Source: Glandiceps talaboti
Lineage: Eukaryota > Hemichordata > Enteropneusta > Spengelidae
Assembly: GCF_964340395.1 (NCBI RefSeq)
Contig: NC_135551.1
Location: 16,974,503-17,038,502, forward strand
Length of the DNA: 64,000 nucleotides
Direction: 5' to 3'
Made by a program: the position numbers and the translations under genes. How positions within the stretch are numbered: the first letter of the stretch is position 1; every line of letters begins with the position of its first letter. The notes beneath the pieces were generated by a model. That model searched no databases. It worked only from the letters and a program-made list of their open reading frames with translations, and was not told where the DNA came from. Of this stretch, positions 43,301 through 52,130 are shown piece after piece.

Positions 43301-45768
43301 ATTGGAGAAAAGGAAATCAGTTAGTAATCAAAGGTGAAAAAATGCATTCATTCATCTTTTTACTATCCAACACATAAACATAAAACTAGGTGTGTGAGTG
43401 TACATGTGCGATTTCTCAACTTTTTACTTCCACATGTACACACAAACCTATCCTAATTGTGGTAGAAGAGAACATTACCATGCATGTAACTCATTTGTGA
43501 GGTAGGATGTTTACATGAATGCATGACTTTCATTTGCGTTAATTGTGAGGCTGTTGTTGGTATTAATTTGACAGTGGCTTGGCAGTGTTTTCGTTAAGGG
43601 TGGTAAACAGGTAAAATCTACCTGAGTTCCCCTGTCATTTTACCAGGGTTCCCTACCAGTGTTTTTGTTGCGAGTGGAAAGCAGGTGAAATCTACCTGCG
43701 TTCCCCTGTCATTTTACCAGGGTTCGCCACCAAAATTATGGTGTAATGTATTGGAAACTGCCTGTTTTACCATATTCCCCCTTTCTGTTACCCAGGTTCC
43801 CCCAACCTTAGCAAAAACACTGCTTGTACTGATAATTTCTGATGGTAGCGCTAAAATTTACCCTTTGTGTTGGTACATGGCTGTTGAGGGTCTCTCCCTG
43901 GTAACTTCTGTTTTGTAACTTATCCTGTGTACATGTGTTGGTACGTGGCTGTTGAGGGTCTCTCTCTGGTAATTTCTATTTTATATCTTACATTTTATGT
44001 TGGTTGTGTGGCTGTTTATATAATTCTTTACGGTCTTGTCCTGAAAATATCTCTCTTTGAAACTTACCCTTTGTGTTGGTTGTGTCGCTGTTGATATCAA
44101 TTCTTCAGGATCTTGTCCTCCCGATAGTTTCTGTAGCTGTGAATAAGCTGGTTTACCAACATCTCTTACACTTTCAACCTGTGAAAAATAAATAATATAT
44201 CAGTCATCTGATTCTCACACACGTGACTCTGGGTCACTGCTATGAAAAGTTAACCAGTGACTTACGACACATTAACAAAACTGTTTCAGAACAGAAATCT
44301 ACATAGTTGACGAAAGAGGGTTTTTTTCACTAACGGGCTGAGGTCTCACGCAAATATGCCAAATTCTATTTGTGATTGAAATGCAACACAGTGTGTTTGT
44401 TGTAAATAAAAAGTACTTCATTCAATCGTGTATAGGAAGACATTTTCATGATTTGCAAATTTTAACTACAACAACACACAATTTTAACTATTTGGGGCCT
44501 GTTAGTAGGACTACTCCTGTAGCTCATGTTTGGAAATAATTATTCTTTAACTATCTACACTAGAACAAACATTTCATTGAATTTGCAACAAATCTCTTTT
44601 TCTTGTCTCACAATGATTTTGTTATAAACCTATGGCAAATCAAACCTTTTGAAAAACCTAGAGTCAAAACTTGTTCAAGGACAATGCTCAAACTTGCAAA
44701 ATAAAAATAACCAAAAGTACATCATTCCATTTTATGGCTGAGCCTGAGTACTCCCTAGAATTTTTCCACGAGCTGGTTGACAAGTTAATAGTTGTTACAT
44801 TTTAGAACACTTACTGAAGCTTTCATGAAACTGAAATAAACTACATGTATAAGGGTTAATATTACTATATTGCATGGTTTATTCATAAAAGATTTTTTTT
44901 GTCAACCATTGCGAAGAATGACATGTCTAGACACCTGACAAAAGGGAGTCTTTCCCCTAAAAGGGAAGCACTGTTGCTGCAAACTCATAATTTATTTTTA
45001 CCTGTAGGCAATAAAATCCTCTCAAAACAGTCTTCTCCTGTGTGTTCAATCCCTGTGGTAATGATGGTTCTGCCAAGTCTCTTAGATCTACATGTAACCA
45101 TTGCTCATAAACCAGTTCTTGGATCCTTTGAGCTCTCAACTGTGTTCCCTAGTCAGGAAAGCAAGATGGAAACATTGTAAAAATAACCAATTTACAATCA
45201 AAAATAATTGTCCAATAATGAGTCAGGATTACTGATAAGGAGTTGTCTGATATCTCAATATCAAAATCATTTGATTTGTGATTTTGTAGGACCTTAACAT
45301 TCGTCTTCTCTATACAGATTCCAACTTGAAATGGGGTGTAATCAAACAAACTCAGGTCATAATTATTTCTAAGTCTGTGTTTGGAAAACAAAATTAACAA
45401 TACGATAGTTTTCAAACTCATGTGACTATTCATTTGAAGTTGAATGTGATTTGAATCATGACACAGTAAAGGAAAGCAGAAGACCTCATTTTTGGGGCAT
45501 TGCAAGAAAGTAAGTACCGTGCATTAGAGGTGTATGTTAAATTATGAGAGAATTAACTTATTAAGTCAACATACTAGGTACTTGAAGTGGTGTGTGTCAT
45601 AAGTTAATGAAAATAATTGTAGATAAAAAGAGAAAATCAAAATGACTTAAATACCCTTACCTGGTACTCATCTTGTATCCATTCAATACATGCTTCACAC
45701 CACTCTGTACTGGCACAAATATGGTGATGTGATTTCAGCCAATTAAGTACACTTGTTGTAGACACCAT
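28323..45768 (-). CDS. RMI1: RecQ-mediated genome instability protein 1 (RMI1)
   Basis: OB-fold scaffold of the BLM-TOP3A-RMI dissolvasome, which resolves double Holliday junctions in the nucleus. Eleven exons on the minus strand: 45768..45661, 45148..45002, 44178..44068, 43285..43166, 42900..42767, 42337..41878, 41325..40497, 39899..39817, 30123..29974, 29134..29090, 28478..28323. All are GT-AG and phase-consistent, giving 780 aa (human 625). The N-terminal helical plus OB1 region (about 1-205) includes CEACIEWIQ, EQWLHVDLRDL, SSRMLMLQMTDG and MQGMEY. Exons 6-7 (about 207-636) are disordered, with two acidic patches and a Ser-Pro repeat block. The C-terminal OB2 (about 640-780), which in vertebrates binds RMI2, includes LTELIGFSVPQMK and ALIDLCCIM. 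The extra length over the human protein lies mainly in the linker. A TRIM gene is nested in intron 8. The start is the first ATG downstream of a possible 5'-UTR acceptor. Confidence 0.97.
29557..29826 (+). repeat. CACA/ACACATACACATGCATG low-complexity duplication
   Basis: A 60-bp piece (CACATGCATGTGCATGATGCACACACTCAGTCACAC) occurs twice, at about 29580 and 29720, in a CA-rich stretch of an RMI1 intron. Confidence 0.75.
31215..31389 (-). mobile_element. hAT-like MITE family, copy 3 (8-bp TSD)
   Basis: 175 bp, inverted relative to copy 2, with ends CAATGTGCCCGC and GAGGGCACACTG. It is flanked by a perfect 8-bp repeat TTTATGTT (31207-31214, 31390-31397). It lies in RMI1 intron 8, upstream of the nested TRIM gene. 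Confidence 0.85.
32445..34796 (+). CDS. TRIM-NHL E3 ubiquitin ligase (TRIM2/3/71-like), intronless
   Basis: Predicted RING-type E3 ubiquitin ligase, 783 aa in one exon. RING C3HC4 at residues 22-61 (C22, C25, C37, H39, C42, C45, C58, C61). B-box 1 at about 101-141 and B-box 2 at about 159-203. Coiled coil about 200-300, very rich in Lys/Glu. Filamin/ABP280 domain about 399-499. An NHL beta-propeller about 504-783 has repeated motifs such as RIQVVDRDG, HQIVVSDQDG, RIQVLNQD and RIQKFDSKG. This is the TRIM2/TRIM3/TRIM71 architecture; the protein could be a lineage-specific member. The ATG at 32445 (AAAATGG) is preferred over the in-frame ATG at 32397, because homology begins there and a TTATTTAG acceptor-like site lies between them. 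It lies inside RMI1 intron 8 on the opposite strand. The substrate is unknown. Confidence 0.93.
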   Translation: MATAIPDLETFLKELGEDYFSCTICLEQYKNPKLLPCEHTFCEECLIKIVEREGRLQCSVCDTPCELPNGKVAELRGNFFMNSLLDIVGRCQPADVSEPVLCEGCEENTATNRCVDCSVNFCLSCTKPHRKIAMSRNHTIITLEEYKEGNITSRLLPQKVYCNVHSENEVKYYCETCQVTMCTDCAMIKHRTAEHVHKELKEAADKYILQLKEMVVKLRKKEKETERCKSEAKKTRDQLQVQCQEEEKKVRKKAEEIIEKARKEEKKLIEELKTDYGQKVKTAEVQIDEWEMKHGNISSTCGYLEALMHHGSAAQLMTNKQQTAQHMQGLITMETKPNVKPEVMEFKPAAAVPGQGMLGLLCRETEKGEMTTKIRHVGETYKGQWPRGGPSDTGILKPIASEICASKCTVDNLPSQLLEGESGDIVIRTKDSQGRQVIPTPAVKAEMRKPDGTKEDVKVTDNRDGTLVFTVRGEMEGRHQVTMAIGDNRIHGSPFNIPVTKRLVKTLGKEGSRKGCFNRPAGVIMNKRRQFVVADAWNKRIQVVDRDGNHIKLITFTQFKNTFQPTDVAVSDDGNYFMTDWGNHQIVVSDQDGNLIRCFGQNEMKYPRGIAISPIDGAVYVTDYDGDGDNTDKTTHCICKYIQNGKYITTVGSYGTGPAQFKGPARLCVSRQGRLYVPDKNNSRIQVLNQDCQFLYQFGDYGKEDGDLYWPGSVAVDKDEFLYITEKGNKRIQKFDSKGQFICRIDSEEDGLEGPIAVTLTDDLPVKLVVADAKTHCLKVFTQ
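35505..35842. mobile_element. foldback element downstream of the TRIM gene
   Basis: Two inverted arms of about 110 bp (35505-35615 and 35737-35842) share ATATGGATGAGGA, GTATTTATTTTGGATTTTTAAT, TTTAATCATGGC/TTTTATCATGGC and AATCAATGTGAAACAACAT. The middle contains a further hairpin (35654-35697, GTGTAAA..TTGTTATTG..CAATAACAA..TTTACAC). No clear target duplication. Confidence 0.7.
36153..36303 (+). mobile_element. hAT-like MITE family, copy 4 (diverged)
   Basis: Recognised by AGTAATTTCTTGTGACACTAA, TTTGGCATTCCC and CAACAACAAAATGTTGTCTTTCATTAGACGGCAC-like content in the same order as the other copies. The ends are worn (CTAGTGTGTTCTC / GACGGCACAATAG). Confidence 0.55.
38260..38528. mobile_element. 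TIR element with AGGGGTGAACAAATC ends
   Basis: Perfect 15-bp terminal inverted repeats AGGGGTGAACAAATC / GATTTGTTCACCCCT bound a 269-bp sequence that contains GGTGGTCCCCGG and CCGGACCCAGGACCACTGG near its ends. No target duplication is evident. It lies in RMI1 intron 8. Confidence 0.7.
40591..40866 (-). repeat. RMI1: Ser-Pro repeat block within RMI1 exon 7
   Basis: Seven degenerate tandem copies of a 12-15 residue unit, consensus (K/Q)QEPIKRTVSPV, occupy about residues 514-605 of RMI1. Six contain a Ser-Pro dipeptide after a basic residue (RTVSP, RSVSP, RTASP); the last reads RTVST. On the DNA level they are visible as repeated ttggttcctg and ggactaacagt motifs. The block is followed by an acidic stretch (VDFDDVDF). 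Confidence 0.85.
43018..43136 (+). repeat. (GACA)n microsatellite
   Basis: GACAGACAGA runs with GATGGACAGACG variants, 30 bp inside the intron beyond the exon 4 donor of RMI1. Confidence 0.9.
43583..43822. mobile_element. TIR element with CAGTGTTTTCGTTAAGG ends and internal duplication
   Basis: Inverted ends CAGTGTTTTCGTTAAGG and CCTTAGCAAAAACACTG bound about 240 bp in RMI1 intron 3. An 85-bp internal segment (ATCTACCTG.GTTCCCCTGTCATTTTACCAGGGTT) is tandemly duplicated with mutations. The CAGTG ends suggest hAT, but no 8-bp duplication is readable. Confidence 0.65.
43830..44120 (-). repeat. decayed tandem copies of the RMI1 exon 3 splice-donor region
   Basis: The last part of RMI1 exon 3 (44068 upward) plus its donor is followed in the intron by three diverged copies. 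They start near 43851, 43914 and 43985 in plus coordinates and are spaced about 65-75 bp. On the minus strand each copy contains a CAACAGCC..AACCAACA..-like stretch ending where the exon has its GGGTAAGT donor. The first keeps GGGTAAAT, the second has GATAAGTT, the third TGTAAGAT. Confidence 0.65.
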
Positions 45769-46199
45769 TGTTCATTATAAGCTTACCTGTATCATAATAG
45801 AAATACAAAGTGCACTGTTTGCAGTTATAACTTATATAAGACCCTGTGTAAACCATAAGTGAGACTGAGTCTGAGACTCTCATTTTGAAGGAAGTCCAAA
45901 GTGAGACCATATCTGAGACTGGATTTGAGACGCGTATGATGCAAACAATAAACAGTGGACAGCAACAGAAGTCATCGCATTACCAACGGATGCAGCTAGC
46001 TGAACAAGGCACATGCATGATCAGACACAAATCATGGTCACTCAGCCCAACTGTGCACAAATTTGAAACAAACAAACAAACCACATGCATTGCATACAAC
46101 GACGATTCAACAGCGACATCTTTAGAATATGAAACGAGATACGTATGTGTAGTTGAATAGCTCGCGGTTTGAATTACACGTAAGCTATCTAGGCTACAC

Positions 46200-46621
46200 C
46201 ACAGGGTGCTCAGGCTCATTTAGTTCTGTTTACAAATATAAACAAAACAAAATAACATACAAGTAAACAAACAAACAGAAACAAACAGATAAACAAGTAA
46301 ACAAACAAAATAAACTGACAAATGAGTAGATACATGAGTAAACTACAACAAACCAACGAACAACCAAACACTGCCCCCCCCCCGAAATGGTCACATATGG
46401 AAATAACCGTGGGGGGGGGGGGGGGGGGCAGTGTTTGGTTGTTCGTTGGTTTGTTGTCATTTACTCATGTATGTATCTACTCATACTCATGTATGTATCT
46501 ACTCATTTGTCAGGTTATTTTGTTTGTTTGTTTACTTGTTTTTGTTTGTTTGTTTACTTGTATGTTTATTTTGTTTTGTTTATATTTGTAAACAGAACTA
46601 AATGAGCCTGAGCACCCTGTG
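46200..46621. mobile_element. long palindromic foldback element (head-to-head dimer)
   Basis: About 422 bp that folds on itself over nearly its whole length. CACAGGGTGCTCAGGCTCA starts the left arm and its complement ends the right arm. GTTT-rich stretches and a polyC/polyG pair surround the centre, which reads GAAATGGTCACATATGGAAATAACC. It is flanked by a 7-bp direct repeat GCTACAC (46193-46199, 46622-46628). A single-orientation relative lies at 61826-62133. Confidence 0.75.
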
Positions 46622-46714
46622 GCTACACTAGCCGAAATACTAGGTTGTAAGACTACCATTTTCCCGTCTCAGAGACGATCTCAGGTTTGCTTGCAATTAC
46701 AGTCTATTTGATAT

Positions 46715-46877
46715 TAGCTGCAATAATTGTAGCGTTTGATGTGATTTTGAGGGCTTTTTCGTCTGTTTTTGTGCCTTCTTTCGTTCCGACATTTAACCCG
46801 AATCAAACCCGATTCGGGTTAATCTTCGGAACGAAAAACCCTCAAAATCACATCAAACGCTACAATTATTGCAGCTA
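46715..46877. mobile_element. Mutator-like MITE with 9-bp TSD
   Basis: 163 bp. Near-perfect inverted arms of about 45 bp start TAGCTGCAATAATTGTAGCG and include TTTGATGTGATTTTGAGGG. The loop carries its own small inverted repeat (TTCGTTCCGA/TCGGAACGAA, AACCCGAATC/GATTCGGGTT). It is flanked by a perfect 9-bp direct repeat ATTTGATAT (46706-46714, 46878-46886). Long TIRs with a 9-bp duplication are typical of MULE elements. Confidence 0.85.
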
Positions 46878-46886
46878 ATTTGATAT

Positions 46887-47875
46887 ATGAGAGTCTCAAA
46901 AGCACTCTCAAAGACAGTCTCACTTAGCATGTTCTTCATTTTGAGAGTCTCAGTTCTGACCTCACTTCTGTATTTGGGGTCTTACATACCTCCTGTCTGA
47001 TGTAGTATTCACACATACATAACTGGTGTGTACTGACTGTACCATGGAGACAGGGTATAAGGTCTCCCCTTATAAATATCCCATGATTGTACACCCATCC
47101 AACCCCCAACTCCGACCACACCGCCCGGGCCCACCCCGTCACTGCGTCAGGGTTTTTTCTATCTCACGATTTGTAGTGTTACATTTTCAGAACATCTGCA
47201 TCATTTACAAAATGATATGGTTAATAGTTTTTACACAAAGTTAGTTTTTGGCTACTGAATGAAACCTCTGGCATGAATATGGTAACAGCAACAGCAACAG
47301 CAGCATACTGGATTTTCGACTCAGCAGACGACCATCACAACACTGTCAAGTGTCAACAGCTGTCTGACTCGACTCCGAGTCTGAGGGTCACAATTTCTGG
47401 GAGGAGGCGTGTTTGATGCAATCATGAACAGTAGTGCATGCACCTTACCATAACCCTAACCCTAACTGCATCGTAAATACACATTTCAGTATGCTAAAAC
47501 TACTCAACTACAATGCATACGCACGGCATCGTACTTATTTTGCCGAGATCTCTTACGCAGTGAACGAGCGACCGTCAAACTTACCGCCATCTTGGTCTCT
47601 TTACTACGTATCTTTGTAATATGTATAGTTGCATAAGAAAATAGTTCGCATTCGATGCTATATAGGAATAACATACGATAGAATAAAACTTGTTATTCAT
47701 TTAGAAATATCCAAAAAATGCCATTAGGCCAAAAACAATAGTTTAGTTCGCAGTAAATACACCTGTTTTATTTGTTAAGATGTTTCTGGAAATGCGGACT
47801 AATTTCTCAAGTGGCTGTAGTACCGACCAATCACACAACTTTAAACTTTTACAGCGCGTCTCCCTCCACTCACCC
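46887..47875. other. region upstream of RMI1
   Basis: No ORF with recognisable homology. On the minus strand AAGATGGCG is followed directly by GTAAGT at about 47587-47577, which could be a first exon with its donor. A TTCTATTATGATACAG acceptor-like site lies 22 bp upstream of the RMI1 ATG (about 45782). A spliced 5' UTR for RMI1 starting near 47.6 kb is possible but unproved. Confidence 0.35.
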
Positions 47876-48082
47876 AGGGGCGTGTAATATTGCATAGATT
47901 GTTGTTTTCCAGGTCTACAGACTAAATATAACAACCTTTTGAATATATATTCCTACCTGTACAGGGAAAGAGATATTTATAGTATACGTAGTACTACAGA
48001 TCGATACATTTGTAGCAGCAAGATTCGTATGAATGATATTTTCCTAAGAAAACGGAAATCAAAGCAATAATTACACGCCCCT
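47876..48082 (+). mobile_element. TIR element with AGGGGCGTGTAAT ends, copy 1
   Basis: Perfect 13-bp TIRs AGGGGCGTGTAAT / ATTACACGCCCCT bound 207 bp. It shares GTCTACAGACTAAATATAA, TATATTCCTACCTGTA, GATACATTTGTAGCAGCA and GATATTTTCCTAAGAAAACGG with 51930-52130. Confidence 0.8.
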
Positions 48083-48507
48083 GTGCCTCCACTGATCATA
48101 TATCCCTCTGGTTCAAAGTGTTGAGTGAAAAAAAATGATAGGTTTTGACAGATGGCAGATTAATGATGAAAGTGGTTTTACAATCCAATTTTCAAATATT
48201 ACCAAGTTCCGAGTGCTTCTGCTCACAGAAATTGTAAATTAATATTAGCAGTCAATGATGCCTGTCGTAGTTTCCGCTGTAGTCCGTATGGAGATCTCTA
48301 GACAAGTCCGCCATCTTCACCGGGGATGACATTGGGTGGCGGTGGGGCATAGGTTGTCGTACCCGGTTGATCCGTTACTACTGGAACTATTGGGGTGGGG
48401 TCATGAGGATCACAGATATCGCCATTATCATGATTATAGCTAGAGTCCATTCTTCTAGCCACAAAGTCGACGTGAGTTCACCTTGAAAAGTACGTAGTGT
48501 AAGGGCT

Positions 48508-48572
48508 TAGTGTAGTGTAGTGTAGTGTAGTGTGTAGTGTAGTGTAGTGTAGTGTAGTGTAGTGTAGTGTAG
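48508..48572 (+). repeat. (TAGTG)n pentamer satellite
   Basis: About thirteen TAGTG units with one two-base slip (GTGTGTAG). Confidence 0.95.
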
Positions 48573-48839
48573 AACGGATCGCGATCGGAGATTTTACATG
48601 TACGGTACTTTATACGGTACTCAGTTGTAGTTTTATGTCTACAATGAACATATTTGTATAAGCTTATGATGATAGCAGTTCAAAGTTCACATAGTTGATG
48701 TACATGCTGATATGCCACAGTATAACCTCAGTCTTGGTGTCTGAGATATAACACATTGAAACAGTTTTCTTTCAATGTATTGAGCTGGGGTCAAGGGAAC
48801 TCGTTTTATATGTGTGTTCCGCGACTATCCTTACCGAAG

Positions 48840-49664
48840 ATGAAGTCGATCACTCGTTGTTTGGTAGAATACAGGAAAATTACCAGTTTTGTCCTATGTT
48901 TCCTGTTCCTTGGAATTGTTCAGTATGTCCATTTCGGTGTGGTGATAAAACAATGGGTATCTAAACCACCCGTCAGTACACATAACTGTACCTGTTCCTG
49001 TTGGGATACTGTCTTCAAAGGTAGTTATGAACATCCCGTGGCAGGCTATCATCATGTATACTTCAACGTTACGTCGCAGTCATTCAAAATGTGGATGTGG
49101 ACGGTATTCGCCATACTCATTGTCTATGAAACATGTACCCGGATCGTTACATTGTTACTCACTGGAAATATCCGTGTCACCATGTTGATATTGTTGTTCG
49201 TGGTTATTCATTCCCATTACTATTCCTGGTGGATGTTTTGGGGATACTGGAACGACGATTACTACCTACAGTGGAACCACCAACTATTTTTCACTTTTAC
49301 GGAGAGCATCTCTACATTGACAGTATTTTATCTTCTTGACGTCAGAGTCATTCCTAATGGCAAACATTTATTCCTGATATCCAGCATCGCAGTTCTACAC
49401 ATTTTTCTTGGAGGAATAGACCAGTTTATTATCAACATTTCACGCTGGAAGCCAGGTTTTAAATTTGTATATAGAGTTGTCAGGGACCTAGGGTTTATGT
49501 CTTCAGATTTTGTAAATTTATTCACTGCCGTGTTTGAAATGTACAGAGATGGGAAGTCCAAAGGTTATCATGTGTACTCTTATCTGACTTGTCATGTTCG
49601 TGAAATTCTAGCTTCAGGTTTTGTTATTTTTGTTTTGTCGCTTTTTAGTATATTTTGCCTTTGA
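48840..49664 (+). CDS. unrecognised seven-helix membrane protein, copy 1 (intact)
   Basis: I do not recognise this family. The 274-residue single-exon ORF has about seven hydrophobic segments: 14-36, 84-108, 112-135, 149-169, 176-198, 218-235 and 255-274. The loop after the first contains a Cys-rich CTCSCWD motif, GYHHVYFNVT and two N-glycosylation sequons (NCT, NVT), suggesting an extracytoplasmic loop. Aromatic WWMFWGYWNDD and EMYRDGKSKG are other conspicuous motifs. A diverged inverted copy at 56118-56943 keeps most of these motifs, so they are under or were under selection. An upstream in-frame ATG exists at 48810. The one at 48840 is chosen because KMK is shared with the paralogue and the context is AAGATGA. 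It is not an obvious rhodopsin-type GPCR: no DRY or NPxxY was seen. Confidence 0.75.
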   Translation: MKSITRCLVEYRKITSFVLCFLFLGIVQYVHFGVVIKQWVSKPPVSTHNCTCSCWDTVFKGSYEHPVAGYHHVYFNVTSQSFKMWMWTVFAILIVYETCTRIVTLLLTGNIRVTMLILLFVVIHSHYYSWWMFWGYWNDDYYLQWNHQLFFTFTESISTLTVFYLLDVRVIPNGKHLFLISSIAVLHIFLGGIDQFIINISRWKPGFKFVYRVVRDLGFMSSDFVNLFTAVFEMYRDGKSKGYHVYSYLTCHVREILASGFVIFVLSLFSIFCL

Positions 49665-50449
49665 TACCATACGAATATATAGTACTATAGCAACATTTCT
49701 AGCACTTTCCTTACTCCAAGTCGTCGGAATCACTGGCGAAGATCCGAATCACATAGTGATTTCAAGGCTTTCTTCTCGCTTTGCAATCGTTGGTGGCGCT
49801 CCGATAGGCTACACAGAACAGCATGTATTTGTTTATAGTTTCTATATTTGAACTCGTCCTCAGTTTCGTGTAATTATAAGTTACCGTATGCAGGACGAGT
49901 GGTTAAAAAATGTTAATGGTTCCGGTTACCCGACCCGCCTAGTTTTTCACTGCCGACCCTAGCCATTTTTGTTTACATATTCGAGAAAAAAAATAACAAA
50001 AAGTCTCGCCAGAAACAGTGGATGTGGATACTAACATCGGTAACTTAAAAAGACTGCTTTTCCGATCTTTAATGGCTGTTCATCTGATGGGAAGAAAACG
50101 ATATTATAAATAACACAGAGACCATATGAAAACAACAGAAAACATAACTACTTGAACTAGACACTCACACCTGAAATAAAAACTCTATCTACCCGACATA
50201 TTCTAAAATTGAGCGTAAATAATCGGAACCACACAATTTGTTTTATTAGGCCTAACCGTTTGTATTTATATATGTTCGTCGTAAGTTTTATACTTTGAAT
50301 ATAGAAATGATCTTCGAATGGGTCATGGTCTGGAACTTTTAAGAGTTTTTCGTCATTTTCATGCTCCAGATAAAACATTACATGTCTTTACCAAGTTAAT
50401 ATCCTAATAGTACAGACACTTGCAGAAATCTTACATCGTAGGCTGTACA

Positions 50450-50485
<36 letters not shown>

Positions 50486-51390
50486 AAATCTTTTCGAATT
50501 CCCCCTTTTGTCTCCATTGAAATGGAACATGCAACTGGACAAGTCTATAATGTCACGTGACACAGACTGAGTTTATACGGTTATTAAACTATGTGCTCAC
50601 TTATTCAGATTCGCAGAGGCGTTGACGGGGAAGATAGTGTCGTTCAATGTAAATATTTCATTTTGGTAAGTGTAATAGGGAAAATTATATCATAATATAG
50701 AAAAAATGGTGTTATCACTTACATAAAAGTCATTTTACCAGAATTTTAGGTTTTGTGATGTTAGATTTCCACTATTTGGGGAAAATGGTTTTTGCATTGT
50801 GTTCTTATGTATGTACCTAGCTAGTAGTAAGCTTATACCTGTACGGTTTACACCGTTACCTTTAGCTACCACTGATCGTACAGCTTTCAGTATGATCAAT
50901 TGAGTTCAAACGTTGGGTATTTTGAAATCGTTGTTATTTCTGAATTACAACACAAATACAGTGATGGGAAATAACCATTACTTGAATCTTCTAAAATACC
51001 GTAGTACTTTAAAAACTGTAGTGATAGGTCAAATCTGGGACAAAATATTAATTGTGGGGTTAAATAAACATAATAGTAAGAATAGCATGGTTATGGCAAG
51101 CCGTTCAGGCCAAAAGTATTATTTTATTTTAGCTATAGTATTTTATATTTTTCGTAGTTGCAAACTAATGTTAACCGTTAATTAGGTGTTGTTTTTCGAT
51201 GGAATCCACACTTTTATTCCATGTTAACATTATTTAATTCAAACAAGTTTTCATATTTTTGAGATTATTGTTTTATTTTTCGTCAAACCAGAATTTTGTT
51301 TAAGGATTATATGTAATTGAAAGTCAAAATATATTTTTTGTTAAAGTTTTTCAACTTTGTTTTCAACTTTTTTTCAATTTTTTTTTGCCG
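49665..51390. other. intergenic after membrane-protein copy 1
   Basis: No gene seen. An inverted pair ACTCGTCCT/AGGACGAGT at 49854-49894 and an (AC)n tract at 50452 are the only structures noted. Confidence 0.5.
50452..50481 (+). repeat. (AC)n microsatellite
   Basis: About fifteen AC units in otherwise unannotated DNA. Confidence 0.9.
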
Positions 51391-51510
51391 AGTCTGCTGA
51401 CAGACGCCGGTCACGAGCACGTCGTGCTCGTACCCAACGCCTGTCACGAGTACGTCGTGCTCGTACCCAACGCCTGTCACGAGTACGTCGTGCTCGTGTC
51501 AGGCTTGACA
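51391..51510 (+). repeat. tandem repeat of a palindromic CACGAG.ACGTCGTGCTCGT unit
   Basis: Three units of about 36 bp (GCC.GTCACGAG.ACGTCGTGCTCGT..C) each contain a perfect or near-perfect inverted repeat centred on ACGT. The entry sequence GAGTCTGCTGACAG.CGCCGG recurs at 63004-63030 near another repeat. Confidence 0.75.
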
Positions 51511-51929
51511 TTTGACATCCATTACGACGTGTTTCGGCGTCAAATACACGTTGTTATTACCTTCGAAATTGATCGCTCAAACATTATATCAGTTCTCAAA
51601 ACTGTTAATTTACGTGTGATAGTATCTGTTGACATTCTCGTAAATGTTTGTTTATGTCTGATCAGAGAGCGATTAACATTTAGGTATGCGAAAAGAGTTG
51701 TCTGGAAGGTAGAACTATACAAAATGCTGGTCCTGAGTAAAGAATGACCATAATTTTAGTTACCGTTCACCGGCTCTGTTTGTTCACAAGTTCCTGGAAG
51801 CTGAGAGTGTGGGACAGCCAGTTAAGTGTGAGAACAAATCGATCTCACACTCTGTATCAATGCGAGAGTTGAATTTTGTTTTATAAATCTATTGCTGATT
51901 GGTTTCTTACGTTCCGTAGTCAGCAGCAT

Positions 51930-52130
51930 AGGGGCGTGTAATATTTCTTATAGTGTTGTTTTCCTGGTCTACAGACTAAATATAAGAACATTTTGACTAT
52001 ATATTCCTACCTGTAAGGAATATATCTACTAGTATAGAGATTGATACATTTGTAGCAGCAGGATTCGTACGATATTTTCCTAAGAAAACGGCAATCCAGG
52101 GCGGCAATCTAAGCAATAATGCGTACCCCC
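51930..52130 (+). mobile_element. TIR element with AGGGGCGTGTAAT ends, copy 2
   Basis: Second copy of the 47876 element in the same orientation. The left end AGGGGCGTGTAAT is intact; the right end is degraded (AATGCGTACCCCC). It has a 15-bp insertion near GGCAATCCAGGGCGGCAATC. Confidence 0.75.

Noticed and set aside
46687-46878. 63-aa ORF
   Set aside because: It coincides with the palindromic Mutator-like MITE.
47451-47466. Telomere-like CCCTAACCCTAA
   Set aside because: Only two units, within chance and common microsatellite noise.
48300-48320. Minus-strand ATGGCGGAC in strong context
   Set aside because: Only a 20-codon ORF with no donor or continuation recognised.
48360-48375. ACCCGGTTGATCCG resembling the start of 18S rRNA
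   Set aside because: The similarity stops after about 14 bases; no rRNA follows.
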